From Planctomycetota bacterium (lineage in GTDB: Bacteria; Planctomycetota; Planctomycetia; Planctomycetales; Planctomycetaceae): DNA of 64,000 nt. The translations under genes were made by a program, and so were the position numbers. This document shows, piece after piece, positions 45,601 through 53,360 of the stretch (positions are counted from its first letter, which is position 1; each line of letters starts with the position of its first letter). The stretch lies in contig VGZH01000004.1 of assembly GCA_016872645.1 (NCBI GenBank), positions 45,641-109,640 on the forward strand, written 5' to 3'. The notes under the pieces were generated by a model. The model did not search any database and was not told the origin of the DNA. It worked only from the letters and a program-made list of their open reading frames with translations.

Positions 45601-46566
45601 GAAGCGCTCGACGGTATCAATCAGCCCGTCGTCGACCGCGAACCAGGTAGCGGCCGGCTGCAGTTGGCTCTGCGATTGATCGACGCGAAGTCGAATCCGT
45701 TCGTGCCGCGAGTCGCCGTGAACCGCGTCTGGCATCATCTGTTCGGCCGAGGCATCGTCGAGTCGGTCGATAACTTCGGAGTGCTCGGCAAGGAACCGAC
45801 GCATCCCGAACTACTCGATCATCTCGCCGCGTCTTTCGTTGCCGACGGCTGGTCGCTGAAGCGCTTGATCCGTCGCATCGTGCTGACGAACACCTGGCAG
45901 ATGGCGAGCGAGTCTCCGTCCGTATCGCGACCGTCAGGGAGTGGCCCAAACGCCAACGAGCTTGATCCCCAGAACTTGTGGCTGCACCGCGCCCCGATCC
46001 ATCGGCTTGAAGGAGAAGCGATCCGCGACTCGATGCTGCTGATCGCTGGCCGTTTGAATCGGCAAATGCTCGGCCAGAGCGTTCCGGTCCACCTGACTTC
46101 CTTCATGCAGGGTCGAGGCCGGCCTGGCAACAGCGGGCCGCTCGACGGCGACGGACGGCGCAGCATCTATACGTCGATCAATCGCAATTTTCTCTCGCCG
46201 ATGATGCTGGCCTTCGATACGCCGATCCCGTTCACGACGATCGGACGCCGCAACGTGTCGAACGTGCCGGCTCAAGCACTGATCCTGATGAACGACCCGT
46301 TCGTCCTCGACATGTCCAAACGCTGGGCCGAACGTTCGCTGAAAGAGAGCCCCGATCTGGCTCCGGAACAGCGCATCGAGCGACTGCATCTCGATGCCTT
46401 CACCCGCTCGCCAACTGCCGCCGAACGGGCCGACGCTCTTGCGTTCCTGCAAGACCAAGCGAAGTCGTACAGTCTCCCGGCCGATGGCTGGTCCAAGCAC
46501 GTTCAAGTCTGGACCGACCTCTGCCACGTGCTGTTCAATGTCAAAGAGTTCGTGTTCGTGAAATGA
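42616..46566 (+). CDS. PSCyt1-DUF1549-DUF1553 haem protein, 1316 residues
   Basis: GTG start with GGAG 8 bases upstream; signal-like N-terminus (FSLLAALSVATLISWP). Order: planctomycete cytochrome domain with ARCFECHGPEA (CXXCH about 56-60), DUF1549 (HIDQFVLNKLEQHGL, FALIGLPPTPTEADEF, GERWGRHWLDLVRYAET, and VACARCHDHKFDAI with a second CXXCH near 395), a jelly-roll-like middle (about 500-620 and 780-900), then DUF1553 (VAVNRVWHHLFGRGIVES, then VDNFG) to VKEFVFVK. Two stretches look like inserted repeats: RESRVEDREQD near 330 and AEGRGPKAEGRDPF near 757. The DUF1501 gene follows at 89 bases. Confidence 0.9.
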   Translation: MTGLNSRRFSLLAALSVATLISWPRERADSQESPTFDAASVEFFQTKVKPLLQARCFECHGPEAKKLQGGLSLASRAAILRGGDSGAAIVPGQPSESLLVKAINYVDFEMPPKSRLPEGEVAILTEWVRRGAPWSAGKDDPALNLKSEAFPLAERKAKHWAWKPIAQFAPPQVRQPFQADPNLNLLLFRDSDHIDQFVLNKLEQHGLSHALAADRRTLLRRVYFALIGLPPTPTEADEFVADKAPTREALARVVDRLLDSPHFGERWGRHWLDLVRYAETLGHEFDYPLHHAHQYRDYIIRALNADVPYDRFVVEHVAGDLLPGRESRVEDREQDKSVPSRLHPTDGYNESLIATGFWFLGEDKHAPVDAKAEQAARIDNQLDVFSKTFLGLTVACARCHDHKFDAIRTMDYYALAGFLQSSRRQTAYLDPGGKIDAAVMNLKQAKLNRELSPEAKRRHEEQGSKESIQQEQPRNARYLPAAREVLYGTPKTDDAKFAASQRPDEVFEDFESETFAKWTVDGSAFERGTATGTWPGQMPVSGFEGKRLLNSWAGNDDLTGKLTSKPFVIRHRVITFLIGGGKHPGETCFNLKVGDKVVQTATGKNDERLGLETWVVEQWQGQEAVLEIVDSRRGGWGHINLDQIIFTDLGDGLPTKRPIKAVAEEHRLAAASLKHFVHALQSEDVRRPTHPWWLWHEFTSRPFDDNPDAFAARKRELADRVAAEQKRADESAKQSLLAEDFQSAQFVDLQHPAEGRGPKAEGRDPFPADPNDPHLLPNHRWFATGWSFGDGPSHGVAHSGMLSPKLRGVLRSPTFTITQPQILYRVAGKNARIRLVLDGYQMMDFSGLLFSGTTFEVNTDGKWIWHRQAGDLQNHLGRRAYIELIDDGDGWLACDEIRFTSGGPEPALPPHPSHAKLLADESIKTLPDLASQIVGQVSNLAVHDASAAAQVENHPHEIPEPMRAIAICDGNAIDEHVFIRGNHKNLGPEVGRRNLEALDGINQPVVDREPGSGRLQLALRLIDAKSNPFVPRVAVNRVWHHLFGRGIVESVDNFGVLGKEPTHPELLDHLAASFVADGWSLKRLIRRIVLTNTWQMASESPSVSRPSGSGPNANELDPQNLWLHRAPIHRLEGEAIRDSMLLIAGRLNRQMLGQSVPVHLTSFMQGRGRPGNSGPLDGDGRRSIYTSINRNFLSPMMLAFDTPIPFTTIGRRNVSNVPAQALILMNDPFVLDMSKRWAERSLKESPDLAPEQRIERLHLDAFTRSPTAAERADALAFLQDQAKSYSLPADGWSKHVQVWTDLCHVLFNVKEFVFVK

Positions 46567-46567
46567 C

Positions 46568-46638
46568 TTCTCTGTGCCCGTTGTGTCTTTGTGGTGAAAT
46601 CAAGCAATTTACCGCAAGAACACAGAGGGCACAGAGAA
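46568..46638. repeat. Intergenic palindromic repeat, copy A
   Basis: Arms 46568-46579 (TTCTCTGTGCCC) and 46627-46638 are exact complements; inside them TGTGTCTT pairs loosely with AAGAACACA. It lies between the 1316-residue gene and its DUF1501 partner. It shares the CTCTGTG/CACAGAG core with the element at 49210-49274. Confidence 0.8.
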
Positions 46639-46655
46639 TGGACGAGGTTGAGTAA

Positions 46656-48092
46656 ATGCATTGCCGACGCTTTGTGAATCGACCGCAGACTCGCCGTGCG
46701 ATGCTGCAATCCTGCGCCGCCGGTTTCGGTACTGTTGCGCTGGCGTCGTTGTTGAATGAGCCGGCGTTTGGTGCCGAGTCGACATCAGCCAGCGACAGGA
46801 ACCCGTTCGCCGCTCGCAAACCGCATTTCGATGCGAAGGCGAAGAGCGTGATCTTCTTCTACATGGACGGCGGCGTCTCGCAGGTCGATTCGTTCGACCC
46901 GAAGCCGCGGCTTGATGCCGAAAACGGCAAGCCGTTCGGGATGAAAATCGAGAAGACGCAGTTCAACAACATCGGCAACACGCTCGCGAGTCCGTGGAAG
47001 TTCAAGCAGTACGGTCAGAGCGGCATTCCGGTCAGCGACCTGTTCCCATATGTCGCGCAGCACGTCGACAAGCTGGCGGTCGTGCGGACAATGACCTCCC
47101 AATTCCCGGAGCACACCAACGCAAACTACTTCCTGCACACAGGCCACGGCCAGCAAGGTCGTCCGAGCATGGGGGCGTGGGTCGGTTACGGACTCGGCAC
47201 CGAATGCCAGGACTTGCCGGGGTTCGTGGTGCTCAATGGCGGACTGATTCCGCCGGGAGGACTCGACAACTTCAATAGCGGGTTCCTGCCAGCGAGTTTC
47301 CAAGCCAGCGTGCTCGGCGCAAGTGATCCGCCAGTTGCGAACATCAAGCGATCGGAACCGACAACAGAATCTCAGCAACGCAAGCTCGACTTGATGCGAA
47401 GGCTGGATCGCAAGTTGCTGGAACAGACCGGACCAGTCGATGCGCTCGAATCGGCGATTTCGAATTACGAACTTGCCGCACGAATGCAGATGGCAGTGCC
47501 GCAACTGATGGACTTGTCGAAAGAGACCGAGACGACGCAGAAGGCCTACGGCCTGCAATCCGATTTCGGCAACACGCGCACCTTCGGCCGCAGTTGTTTG
47601 CTCGCGAGACGGCTGGTTGAACGAGGAGTGCGATTCATCGAGCTGACGTGCCCCGGCGGTAACGGCGACCGTTGGGATCAGCACAGTAATCTCAAAGATG
47701 GACACACCAAGAACGCGCTCTCCGTCGATCAACCCATTGCCGCGCTGTTGGCCGATCTCGCGCAGCGCGGGTTGCTCGACAGCACGCTGGTCGTCTGGTC
47801 GGGCGAGTTTGGCCGAACTCCATTCGCTCAGGGAAGCGACGGTCGCGATCACAATCCGTTTGCGTTCTCCATCTGGATGGCCGGCGGCGGAATCAAAGGG
47901 GGAACGATCTACGGCCAGACCGATGAGTACGGTTACAAGTGCGTCGAGAACCGGCTGGAGATGCACGACTTTCACGCCACGATGCTGCATCTGCTTGGCG
48001 TCGATCACACCAAACAAACCTTCCGCTTCAGCGGCCGCGACATGCGGCTGACCGACGTGCATGGGCACGTCGTAAAAGAGATCCTGGCTTAA
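46656..48092 (+). CDS. DUF1501 family exported protein
   Basis: Predicted 478 residues. The N-terminus has NRPQTRRAMLQSCAAGFGTV, a Tat-like signal, then FFYMDGGVSQVDSFDPKPRL, the usual DUF1501 start. Later blocks: FLHTGHGQQGRPSMGAWVGY, RLVERGVRFIELTCPG, VWSGEFGRTPFAQGSDGRDH and WMAGGGIKGGTIYGQTDEYG. It is the partner of the upstream DUF1549/DUF1553 gene (89-base gap holding a palindromic repeat). This one belongs to the longer GHGQ-type branch and is clearly different from the other DUF1501 copies here. Confidence 0.92.
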   Translation: MHCRRFVNRPQTRRAMLQSCAAGFGTVALASLLNEPAFGAESTSASDRNPFAARKPHFDAKAKSVIFFYMDGGVSQVDSFDPKPRLDAENGKPFGMKIEKTQFNNIGNTLASPWKFKQYGQSGIPVSDLFPYVAQHVDKLAVVRTMTSQFPEHTNANYFLHTGHGQQGRPSMGAWVGYGLGTECQDLPGFVVLNGGLIPPGGLDNFNSGFLPASFQASVLGASDPPVANIKRSEPTTESQQRKLDLMRRLDRKLLEQTGPVDALESAISNYELAARMQMAVPQLMDLSKETETTQKAYGLQSDFGNTRTFGRSCLLARRLVERGVRFIELTCPGGNGDRWDQHSNLKDGHTKNALSVDQPIAALLADLAQRGLLDSTLVVWSGEFGRTPFAQGSDGRDHNPFAFSIWMAGGGIKGGTIYGQTDEYGYKCVENRLEMHDFHATMLHLLGVDHTKQTFRFSGRDMRLTDVHGHVVKEILA

Positions 48093-48160
48093 AGCCGCGT
48101 GTTCTCATCGTTGGCGGGCGGCAGGGCGTCCGTGCTCCAAGTCAATGGAAATAGAAACGC

Positions 48161-49192
48161 TCACGGACTCGGAGCGCCGCCACCCTGCCGCTCGCCGAGG
48201 ATTTGCCAACCGTTGCCGCTGTCGGTACTGGCGAGTGCCGCAAGATTGACTCGCAATGTTTGCAGCCCATCGACCAGCGGACACGCCGTTGGTGAGTTGT
48301 CTTCGATGGCCGTGAGAAACTGATTGGCTTGCCGCACGAACAGCGTGTCACGCTCCAACGGTTCGATCGCGTCGTCGTGCCATTCACTCGACGGAACAGT
48401 CATCGATCGCAGACGGTTGGCGTGTGATTCGAGTCGCAGCGTTCCTCGTTCGCAGACGACCGTCAGCGTGAATTCGTTCGGGGCTTGATACTGGTTGAGG
48501 CTGTAGCTGGCCATGACGTTCCCGTGCCGAGCCAGCAGATGCACGGTGTCCTCGACCGTCACTCCGTCGAGCACCTGATGCGCGGCATCAGCCACCAGCC
48601 GCTCAATCGGACCGAGCAGCCATTCGCCAGCGTTGAGCACATGCGTGATCGCGTCCTGAATCGCCCCGCCGCCGGTCGCTCGGTCACGGTAATAGATGTC
48701 GCGATACGCCGGTCGATACGTCGGGAAGTGCTGCCCGCTGACGGCAATCAATTCGACCGGCTGTCCGAATCGCCCGTCTTGAATTGCCGATCGCATCGCG
48801 GCGAGCAGCGGATGGCTGCGGTAAACGTAGGCGACTCCGGCCGTCAGCCGCTTCTCAGCAACGATCGTTTGCAATCGGTCGATGCCGTTGAACGAAGTGC
48901 TCAACGGTTTCTCGATCAAGAGGTGCAAGCCTCTGTCGGCTAGCGTGATGGAAATCGGGATGTGCAGATGCGCGGGAACACAGACGACCGCCGCCGTCGG
49001 ATTTGTGGCGAGAGCCTCGTCGAGCGACTTGAAGCCGGGGACACCGTATCGCTCGGCAATCGTCTGCCGCAGCGAGTTGTTGATCTCGACGAACACGGCA
49101 TCCGCTCGTCCCGTCGTTTGGAAACACCGCAAGTGTCGCTCACCGATTGAACCAACACCGACGATCAAGAGTTTGTGTTTGGGTGCTGTCAT
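48161..49192 (-). CDS. Gfo/Idh/MocA family NAD(P)-dependent oxidoreductase
   Basis: Predicted 343 residues. Rossmann start LLIVGVGSIGERHLRCFQTT, then VVCVPAHLHIPISITLADRG and LIEKPLSTSFNGID with the catalytic EKP motif; GGGAIQDAITHVLNAGEWLL is the substrate-site block with its His. Start at 49192 chosen over 49204. It acts on sugars, inositols or sugar acids. It is the last gene of the minus-strand series after the aldolase; the 90-base gap contains a palindromic repeat, so co-transcription is likely but not certain. Confidence 0.88.
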   Translation of the reverse strand: MTAPKHKLLIVGVGSIGERHLRCFQTTGRADAVFVEINNSLRQTIAERYGVPGFKSLDEALATNPTAAVVCVPAHLHIPISITLADRGLHLLIEKPLSTSFNGIDRLQTIVAEKRLTAGVAYVYRSHPLLAAMRSAIQDGRFGQPVELIAVSGQHFPTYRPAYRDIYYRDRATGGGAIQDAITHVLNAGEWLLGPIERLVADAAHQVLDGVTVEDTVHLLARHGNVMASYSLNQYQAPNEFTLTVVCERGTLRLESHANRLRSMTVPSSEWHDDAIEPLERDTLFVRQANQFLTAIEDNSPTACPLVDGLQTLRVNLAALASTDSGNGWQILGERQGGGAPSP

Positions 49193-49209
49193 GTCCGACC
49201 CCACTGTCT

Positions 49210-49274
49210 TCTCCGTGCTCTCTGTGTCTCTGTGTTGAATTGTTTCCTACACAGAAGCACAGAGAACACGGAGA
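49210..49274. repeat. Intergenic palindromic repeat, copy B
   Basis: Outer arms TCTCCGTG (49210-49217) and CACGGAGA (49267-49274) are exact complements, with further partial pairing inside (CTCTGTGT and ACACAGA). It shares the CTCTGTG/CACAGAG core with copy A at 46568. It separates the Gfo/Idh and aldolase genes. Confidence 0.75.
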
Positions 49275-49282
49275 GGCGTCCA

Positions 49283-50077
49283 TCACGAAGCTCGGCGTTC
49301 GAACGTCACACCCAGCGGACTGAAGTTCTTTTGGATCGCTTCGAGGCCGTTCTTCAGGATCAGGATGTCGGCACCGTGGCAGAGGAATCGGCCGCCGAGG
49401 TCCAGGACTTCTTTAGCGTGATCAGTGTTGAAGATCGGCATGCCCCAATTTTTACCGTGTCTCTTCACGGCGGCGGAGACCTTGCGCATCGCGTCTTTGA
49501 TCAGTTCGTGATTCATCTGGCCGGGGATGCCGCTGAGGATGCTGAAGTCGCCGGGGCCGAAAAAGATGATGTCCACTCCGGGGACAGCGGCGATCTCGTC
49601 CACCTGAGCCAAGGCGCTGGGGTCTTCGATTTGGATGACGATGAAGGTCTGCTCGTTGGCGGCTTTCAGGTAATCGACCAGCGGCGTCATGCAGTATGGG
49701 TTGTCGGCGTTAGCGGCATCGATGCCGCGCTGGCCTTGCGGAGCGAACTTCGCCCAGCGGACTACCTCGCGCGCCTCGGCTACGTTGTCGCAGCGGGGGT
49801 ACATGATGCCAGTCGCTCCGCATTCGAGGATGCGGCTCATCCGCATGAACTCCCCTTTGGCCGGGCGGACCATCACGTCCGACGCTCCGACACGAGCCGC
49901 CCGCAACAACCGCTCGGCCGTCGCCACGCTGTGATGATGATGCTCCAGGTCGAGCCAGATCCCGTCGAACCCCATTAGGCTCGTCATCTCGAAAATCGTC
50001 TCGTCGGGATAATGCAATGTCGTGAGCAGGACCGGTTGATTCTGAGCCAATTTGGCTTTAATTCGGCTGTTTCGCAT
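49283..50077 (-). CDS. HpcH/HpaI family aldolase
   Basis: Predicted 264-residue TIM-barrel class II (metal) aldolase. Blocks: DGIWLDLEHHHHSVATAERL, VMVRPAKGEFMRMSRILECG, GATGIMYPRCDNVAEAREVV, VIQIEDPSALAQVDEIAAVP (metal Glu) and IIFFGPGDFSILSGIPGQMN (metal Asp). Members cleave 2-keto-3-deoxy acids or similar to pyruvate plus an aldehyde. It starts 22 bases after the deacylase gene, so they share a transcript. The substrate is probably an acid formed by the neighbouring enzymes. Confidence 0.9.
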   Translation of the reverse strand: MRNSRIKAKLAQNQPVLLTTLHYPDETIFEMTSLMGFDGIWLDLEHHHHSVATAERLLRAARVGASDVMVRPAKGEFMRMSRILECGATGIMYPRCDNVAEAREVVRWAKFAPQGQRGIDAANADNPYCMTPLVDYLKAANEQTFIVIQIEDPSALAQVDEIAAVPGVDIIFFGPGDFSILSGIPGQMNHELIKDAMRKVSAAVKRHGKNWGMPIFNTDHAKEVLDLGGRFLCHGADILILKNGLEAIQKNFSPLGVTFERRAS

Positions 50078-50099
50078 GGAGGATGATCTTGGTGTGATT

Positions 50100-50993
50100 T
50101 TACGAGGTAGTTTCCATCACGACGGCGACACTCGCGCCGGCGATCACAGTCGGAAACGTTTGCAACACGATGACGACGCCAGTATAGCGGGACTCGATCC
50201 GCTCAACACGCTGGCCAAGCACATCACAAACCGTCCCGAGAAGATCACCGACGCGGACTTGCTGGCCGAGAGTCACGGTCGGCTGAAAGAAGCCATCACA
50301 CGGAGCCGGATGATTGATCTGCATGTGTCCCGCGCCTGGCCTGTGGTCTTCAACGATCAGCGGCGTACGCGGGACATCTGGTGTCCCGTCGAGCAGTCCC
50401 AGTTCGATCATTACGTTGCGACAGCCTCGAACATAAGCGTCGATGCCAGCGGGATCACAGCGGCCACCTCCGAGATACTCGCAGTAGATCGCCGGGACGT
50501 TGGCATCGCGCGCGACCGAGAGCGAACGGCCATCGAGATTCGGATCGGTGCCCCACACGACGTCCAAGCCGAAGACGTTCGCCATTCGCCTCTGAACTGC
50601 CAGTACGTTCGGATCGGCATGCAGCGAATAGCCGCTGAGCGGCAGCACCGTGTACGAGGTCCCGCCAGTATGCAGGTCGATGTAGAAGTTCGCTGACCGA
50701 ATCAACTCCGAAAGTGCGAACGCCACTTGCTCGGTGAGACTGCCTTCCGCGCTTCCCGGACAAGTTCTCGCCAAATCTTTGCCGTCTTCTCCCGTCCGAC
50801 GGCCAAGGCGAAACGCAGACGCATTGACGCACGGCACGAGTGTCAACTTGCCACTCAGCGATCGCGGATCAATCTCCTTTATCAAGCGACGCACGGCGGC
50901 CATCGGCTCGAATTCGTCGCCGTGGACTCCGGCCGTGATCAGCAAGTGTGGCCCGGGTTGCGTGCCGACAATTTCGTGCGTTTGCAGTTGCAT
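50100..50993 (-). CDS. Succinylglutamate desuccinylase/aspartoacylase family deacylase
   Basis: Predicted 297 residues. Zinc-carboxypeptidase-like fold: LLITAGVHGDEFEPMAAVRR (zinc HxxE), SANFYIDLHTGGTSYTVLPL (zinc His), and YCEYLGGGRCDPAG (near the catalytic Glu region), with the beta-type C-terminal domain. The family removes acyl groups from N-acyl amino acids. The Met at 50993 was chosen. It lies between the PLP enzyme (77 bases) and the aldolase (22 bases), pointing to an acylated amino-acid-like substrate; inference only. Confidence 0.85.
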   Translation of the reverse strand: MQLQTHEIVGTQPGPHLLITAGVHGDEFEPMAAVRRLIKEIDPRSLSGKLTLVPCVNASAFRLGRRTGEDGKDLARTCPGSAEGSLTEQVAFALSELIRSANFYIDLHTGGTSYTVLPLSGYSLHADPNVLAVQRRMANVFGLDVVWGTDPNLDGRSLSVARDANVPAIYCEYLGGGRCDPAGIDAYVRGCRNVMIELGLLDGTPDVPRTPLIVEDHRPGAGHMQINHPAPCDGFFQPTVTLGQQVRVGDLLGTVCDVLGQRVERIESRYTGVVIVLQTFPTVIAGASVAVVMETTS

Positions 50994-51070
50994 GATCTTC
51001 CGTAGGATGAGCACTCCTGCCCATCCGAGTTGTGTGACAAAAGGACGGACAAAAATGCCCATCCTACGAA

Positions 51071-52282
51071 CTAGCTGCGGCGTGCGGCGATCGGCCAGAT
51101 CGCTTCGACCTTGTCGCCGCGCGTCGCGAAGATGCGGTCGTAGAGATTCACATTCGGGTCGCAGTGCGGCACGATGAACTCGATGCGGTCTCTTATCTTC
51201 GGCAGGTTCGCGCCGGGTTCAAGTGTCAGAAGACCGAACTCGTCGCCGCCTCGGTTGTAGGTTAGCCCCGGCCAGCCCTTCGCTTCTGGCTTCCAGTTGG
51301 TTGTCGTGTCGATCGCCTTCGTGCCGGCATCGACGGAAACTCGGTCGGCGTGCGTCGCGTTCACGACGGTCGCCAGCACGGTCAGGCTGTGTTGGAAGTC
51401 CGCGTAATTCTCCCCGCTCGCCTTGCCACCGATACGGCGGTAATCGATGTCCATGAATATGTACGAGCCGACTTGCAGTTCGGTCACGCCATCAATGGTG
51501 CTGTCGATGTTGTAAGTTCCGGTGCTGCCGCCCGAGAGGATGTCTGCGTCGAAGCCCGACTTATTCAGCAGTTCGCGTGTCGCCACCGATTTCCCCATCG
51601 CCTCGCGCGACGACTTCTCGCGAGCTTCCCAGCCGACGACGTGCGAGGCGTGTCCGGCATACGACTGCACTCCGCGGATGTGCAACCGCTTGTGCTTGGC
51701 GATGAGTTGAGCCAGTTCGAGCGCCGGCTGTCCCGGCGGGATGCCCGTACGGCGATCTCCGATGTCGACATCGACCAGCACCTCAACATCGACTCCCGCA
51801 GCAGCAGCGGCTTGTGACAACAATTCGACTTCCAGCGGATCCCCGACCGACAGCATCGTTGTCGTTTCACGTTTTACAAGAGCGATCATACGAGCAATCT
51901 TCGCCGGCTCGACGATCGGCGACGTCAGCAACACACCGGTGATCCCCGCCGCGACGAGAGCTTCCGCTTCGGGCACCGTCGCCGCACAAATACCGAGAGC
52001 CCCCGCAGCCATCTGCCGCTTGGCAATCTCCGGGCACTTATGAGTCTTCGCGTGTGGCCGAAAGCCTCGTCCGGATTTCCGGCAATGCTCAGCCATCACC
52101 TTGACGTTGGACTCGAACATGTCGAGATCGACGAGGAGCGCCGGCGTCGGGATATTGGCTTTGGTTAGGCCGGTCGGATCTAAAGTCACTTGAGAATCAG
52201 CAGCGGTCACAGGCACCTCCCAACGAGTCAACAATCCAGCTCCCAAACCGGCCGCGAGGAAAGATCGACGAGTCACGGACAT
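51071..52282 (-). CDS. Tat-exported DSD1-type PLP enzyme (D-serine dehydratase/D-threonine aldolase-like)
   Basis: Predicted 403 residues. Start 52282 gives SVTRRSFLAAGLGAGLLTRW, a twin-arginine signal. The alanine-racemase-type barrel follows: IPTPALLVDLDMFESNVKVM, GRGFRPHAKTHKCPEIA with the PLP lysine in RPHAKTHK, VLVDVDIGDRRTGIPPGQ, and LSGGSTGTYNIDS (phosphate site). The C-terminal domain has HCDPNVNLYDRIFATRGDKV, the metal-binding HxC-type block of DSD1 enzymes. They cleave or dehydrate D-hydroxyamino acids. A Tat signal would let the enzyme fold with PLP before export, so it would act outside the cytosol, unlike its neighbours. Confidence 0.88.
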   Translation of the reverse strand: MSVTRRSFLAAGLGAGLLTRWEVPVTAADSQVTLDPTGLTKANIPTPALLVDLDMFESNVKVMAEHCRKSGRGFRPHAKTHKCPEIAKRQMAAGALGICAATVPEAEALVAAGITGVLLTSPIVEPAKIARMIALVKRETTTMLSVGDPLEVELLSQAAAAAGVDVEVLVDVDIGDRRTGIPPGQPALELAQLIAKHKRLHIRGVQSYAGHASHVVGWEAREKSSREAMGKSVATRELLNKSGFDADILSGGSTGTYNIDSTIDGVTELQVGSYIFMDIDYRRIGGKASGENYADFQHSLTVLATVVNATHADRVSVDAGTKAIDTTTNWKPEAKGWPGLTYNRGGDEFGLLTLEPGANLPKIRDRIEFIVPHCDPNVNLYDRIFATRGDKVEAIWPIAARRS

Positions 52283-52338
52283 GGCGGCAACTCCGAATGG
52301 ATCGTCACATCGACGTGACGCAGCGTATCGGCTGCCGA

Positions 52339-53331
52339 TCAACCCGGATACCAAACGTGCCGAGGATCGTCCGGCGGTCGCCGATAATCCCACGCCTCAT
52401 CAATCAAGCGCGAAAGATCGTATTCCGGTCGCCAGCCGAGCAGAAACTTGGCCTTCGTGTTGTCGAGCCAGGTGCTTCGAAACGGCGTGATGACATCAAC
52501 GCTCGGCAATCCGCGAGTCCGCAGGAGATGCTCTGCGACGCGGCGATAACTCACGGGCTCATCCATGCAGATGTTGAAGGTCTCTTGATGAGACTTCGGA
52601 TGATCGAGCGCCACAAGCAGAGCGGAAACCAAGTCCTCGACATGCACGAAGTTTCGCAGCACCGGCTCGCCGAGCGGATCGCAGAGGACCGGAATCGTCC
52701 CGGCGTTTTGGTATTCATTCGCTTTGTCTGCTCCGACAAGCTCGCGCCAACGCGGACCACCGAAGACGTCATCTCCAAAGCTGAGCGTGTATTTGAAGTC
52801 ATCCTTTTCCATGATCCACGGTGCTCGCAGACAGCAGCCGTTGAGACCGTATTGGATGAAGTACTGCTCCAGCATGACCTCTTCAAGCACCTTCGACAGC
52901 GCGTAGCAACCGGGATACGCCGAGTGCCGCTGCGTCTCGATGACGGGAATCGGGTGCGGATAAAAGAAGTGCCCCATCCCGGCGTCACCACCAACGAGAA
53001 TGAACTGCTGGAACGTCTTCGAAGTACGGCACTCTTCCAGAATCCAAAACAGTCCTTTGACGGTGACGTCAATGATCCGCTCGGGTGTCTCTTTGCAAGT
53101 CGCCAAGTGCAGAACGTGCGTCACTCCATCGAGCAATCGCCGTACTGTGTCTGGATCGGCAATGTCGCCTCGCGAGATTTCCAACCGCGCGTGTTCCGGC
53201 AACGGTCGATTGTGACACAACGCTCGGACCTGAAATCGATCGAAACCTGAATCCGCAAACATCCGCCGCAGAAATGCCTGGCCGACCTTCCCCGTCGCGC
53301 CGGTGATCAAGAGCTTGGCTGATTCAGACAT
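52339..53331 (-). CDS. Extended SDR family NAD-dependent epimerase/dehydratase
   Basis: Predicted 330 residues. LLITGATGKVGQAFLRRMF is the Rossmann G-x-x-G-x-x-G start, DIADPDTVRRLLDGVTHVLH follows, and CYALSKVLEEVMLEQYF carries the YxxxK catalytic pair. The C-terminal half has NFVHVEDLVSALLVAL and FRSTWLDNTKAKFLLGWRPE, the sugar-nucleotide epimerase end. It probably acts on a sugar or sugar-acid derivative. It lies 29 bases after a DUF1501 gene and 56 before the PLP enzyme. Confidence 0.9.
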   Translation of the reverse strand: MSESAKLLITGATGKVGQAFLRRMFADSGFDRFQVRALCHNRPLPEHARLEISRGDIADPDTVRRLLDGVTHVLHLATCKETPERIIDVTVKGLFWILEECRTSKTFQQFILVGGDAGMGHFFYPHPIPVIETQRHSAYPGCYALSKVLEEVMLEQYFIQYGLNGCCLRAPWIMEKDDFKYTLSFGDDVFGGPRWRELVGADKANEYQNAGTIPVLCDPLGEPVLRNFVHVEDLVSALLVALDHPKSHQETFNICMDEPVSYRRVAEHLLRTRGLPSVDVITPFRSTWLDNTKAKFLLGWRPEYDLSRLIDEAWDYRRPPDDPRHVWYPG

Positions 53332-53360
53332 CGGTGCAGACTCAAGAAAAATCGCCGCCG

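Noticed and set aside
46785..48068. A 427-codon minus-strand frame
   Set aside because: Antisense to the DUF1501 gene at 46656-48092, with no recognisable motif.
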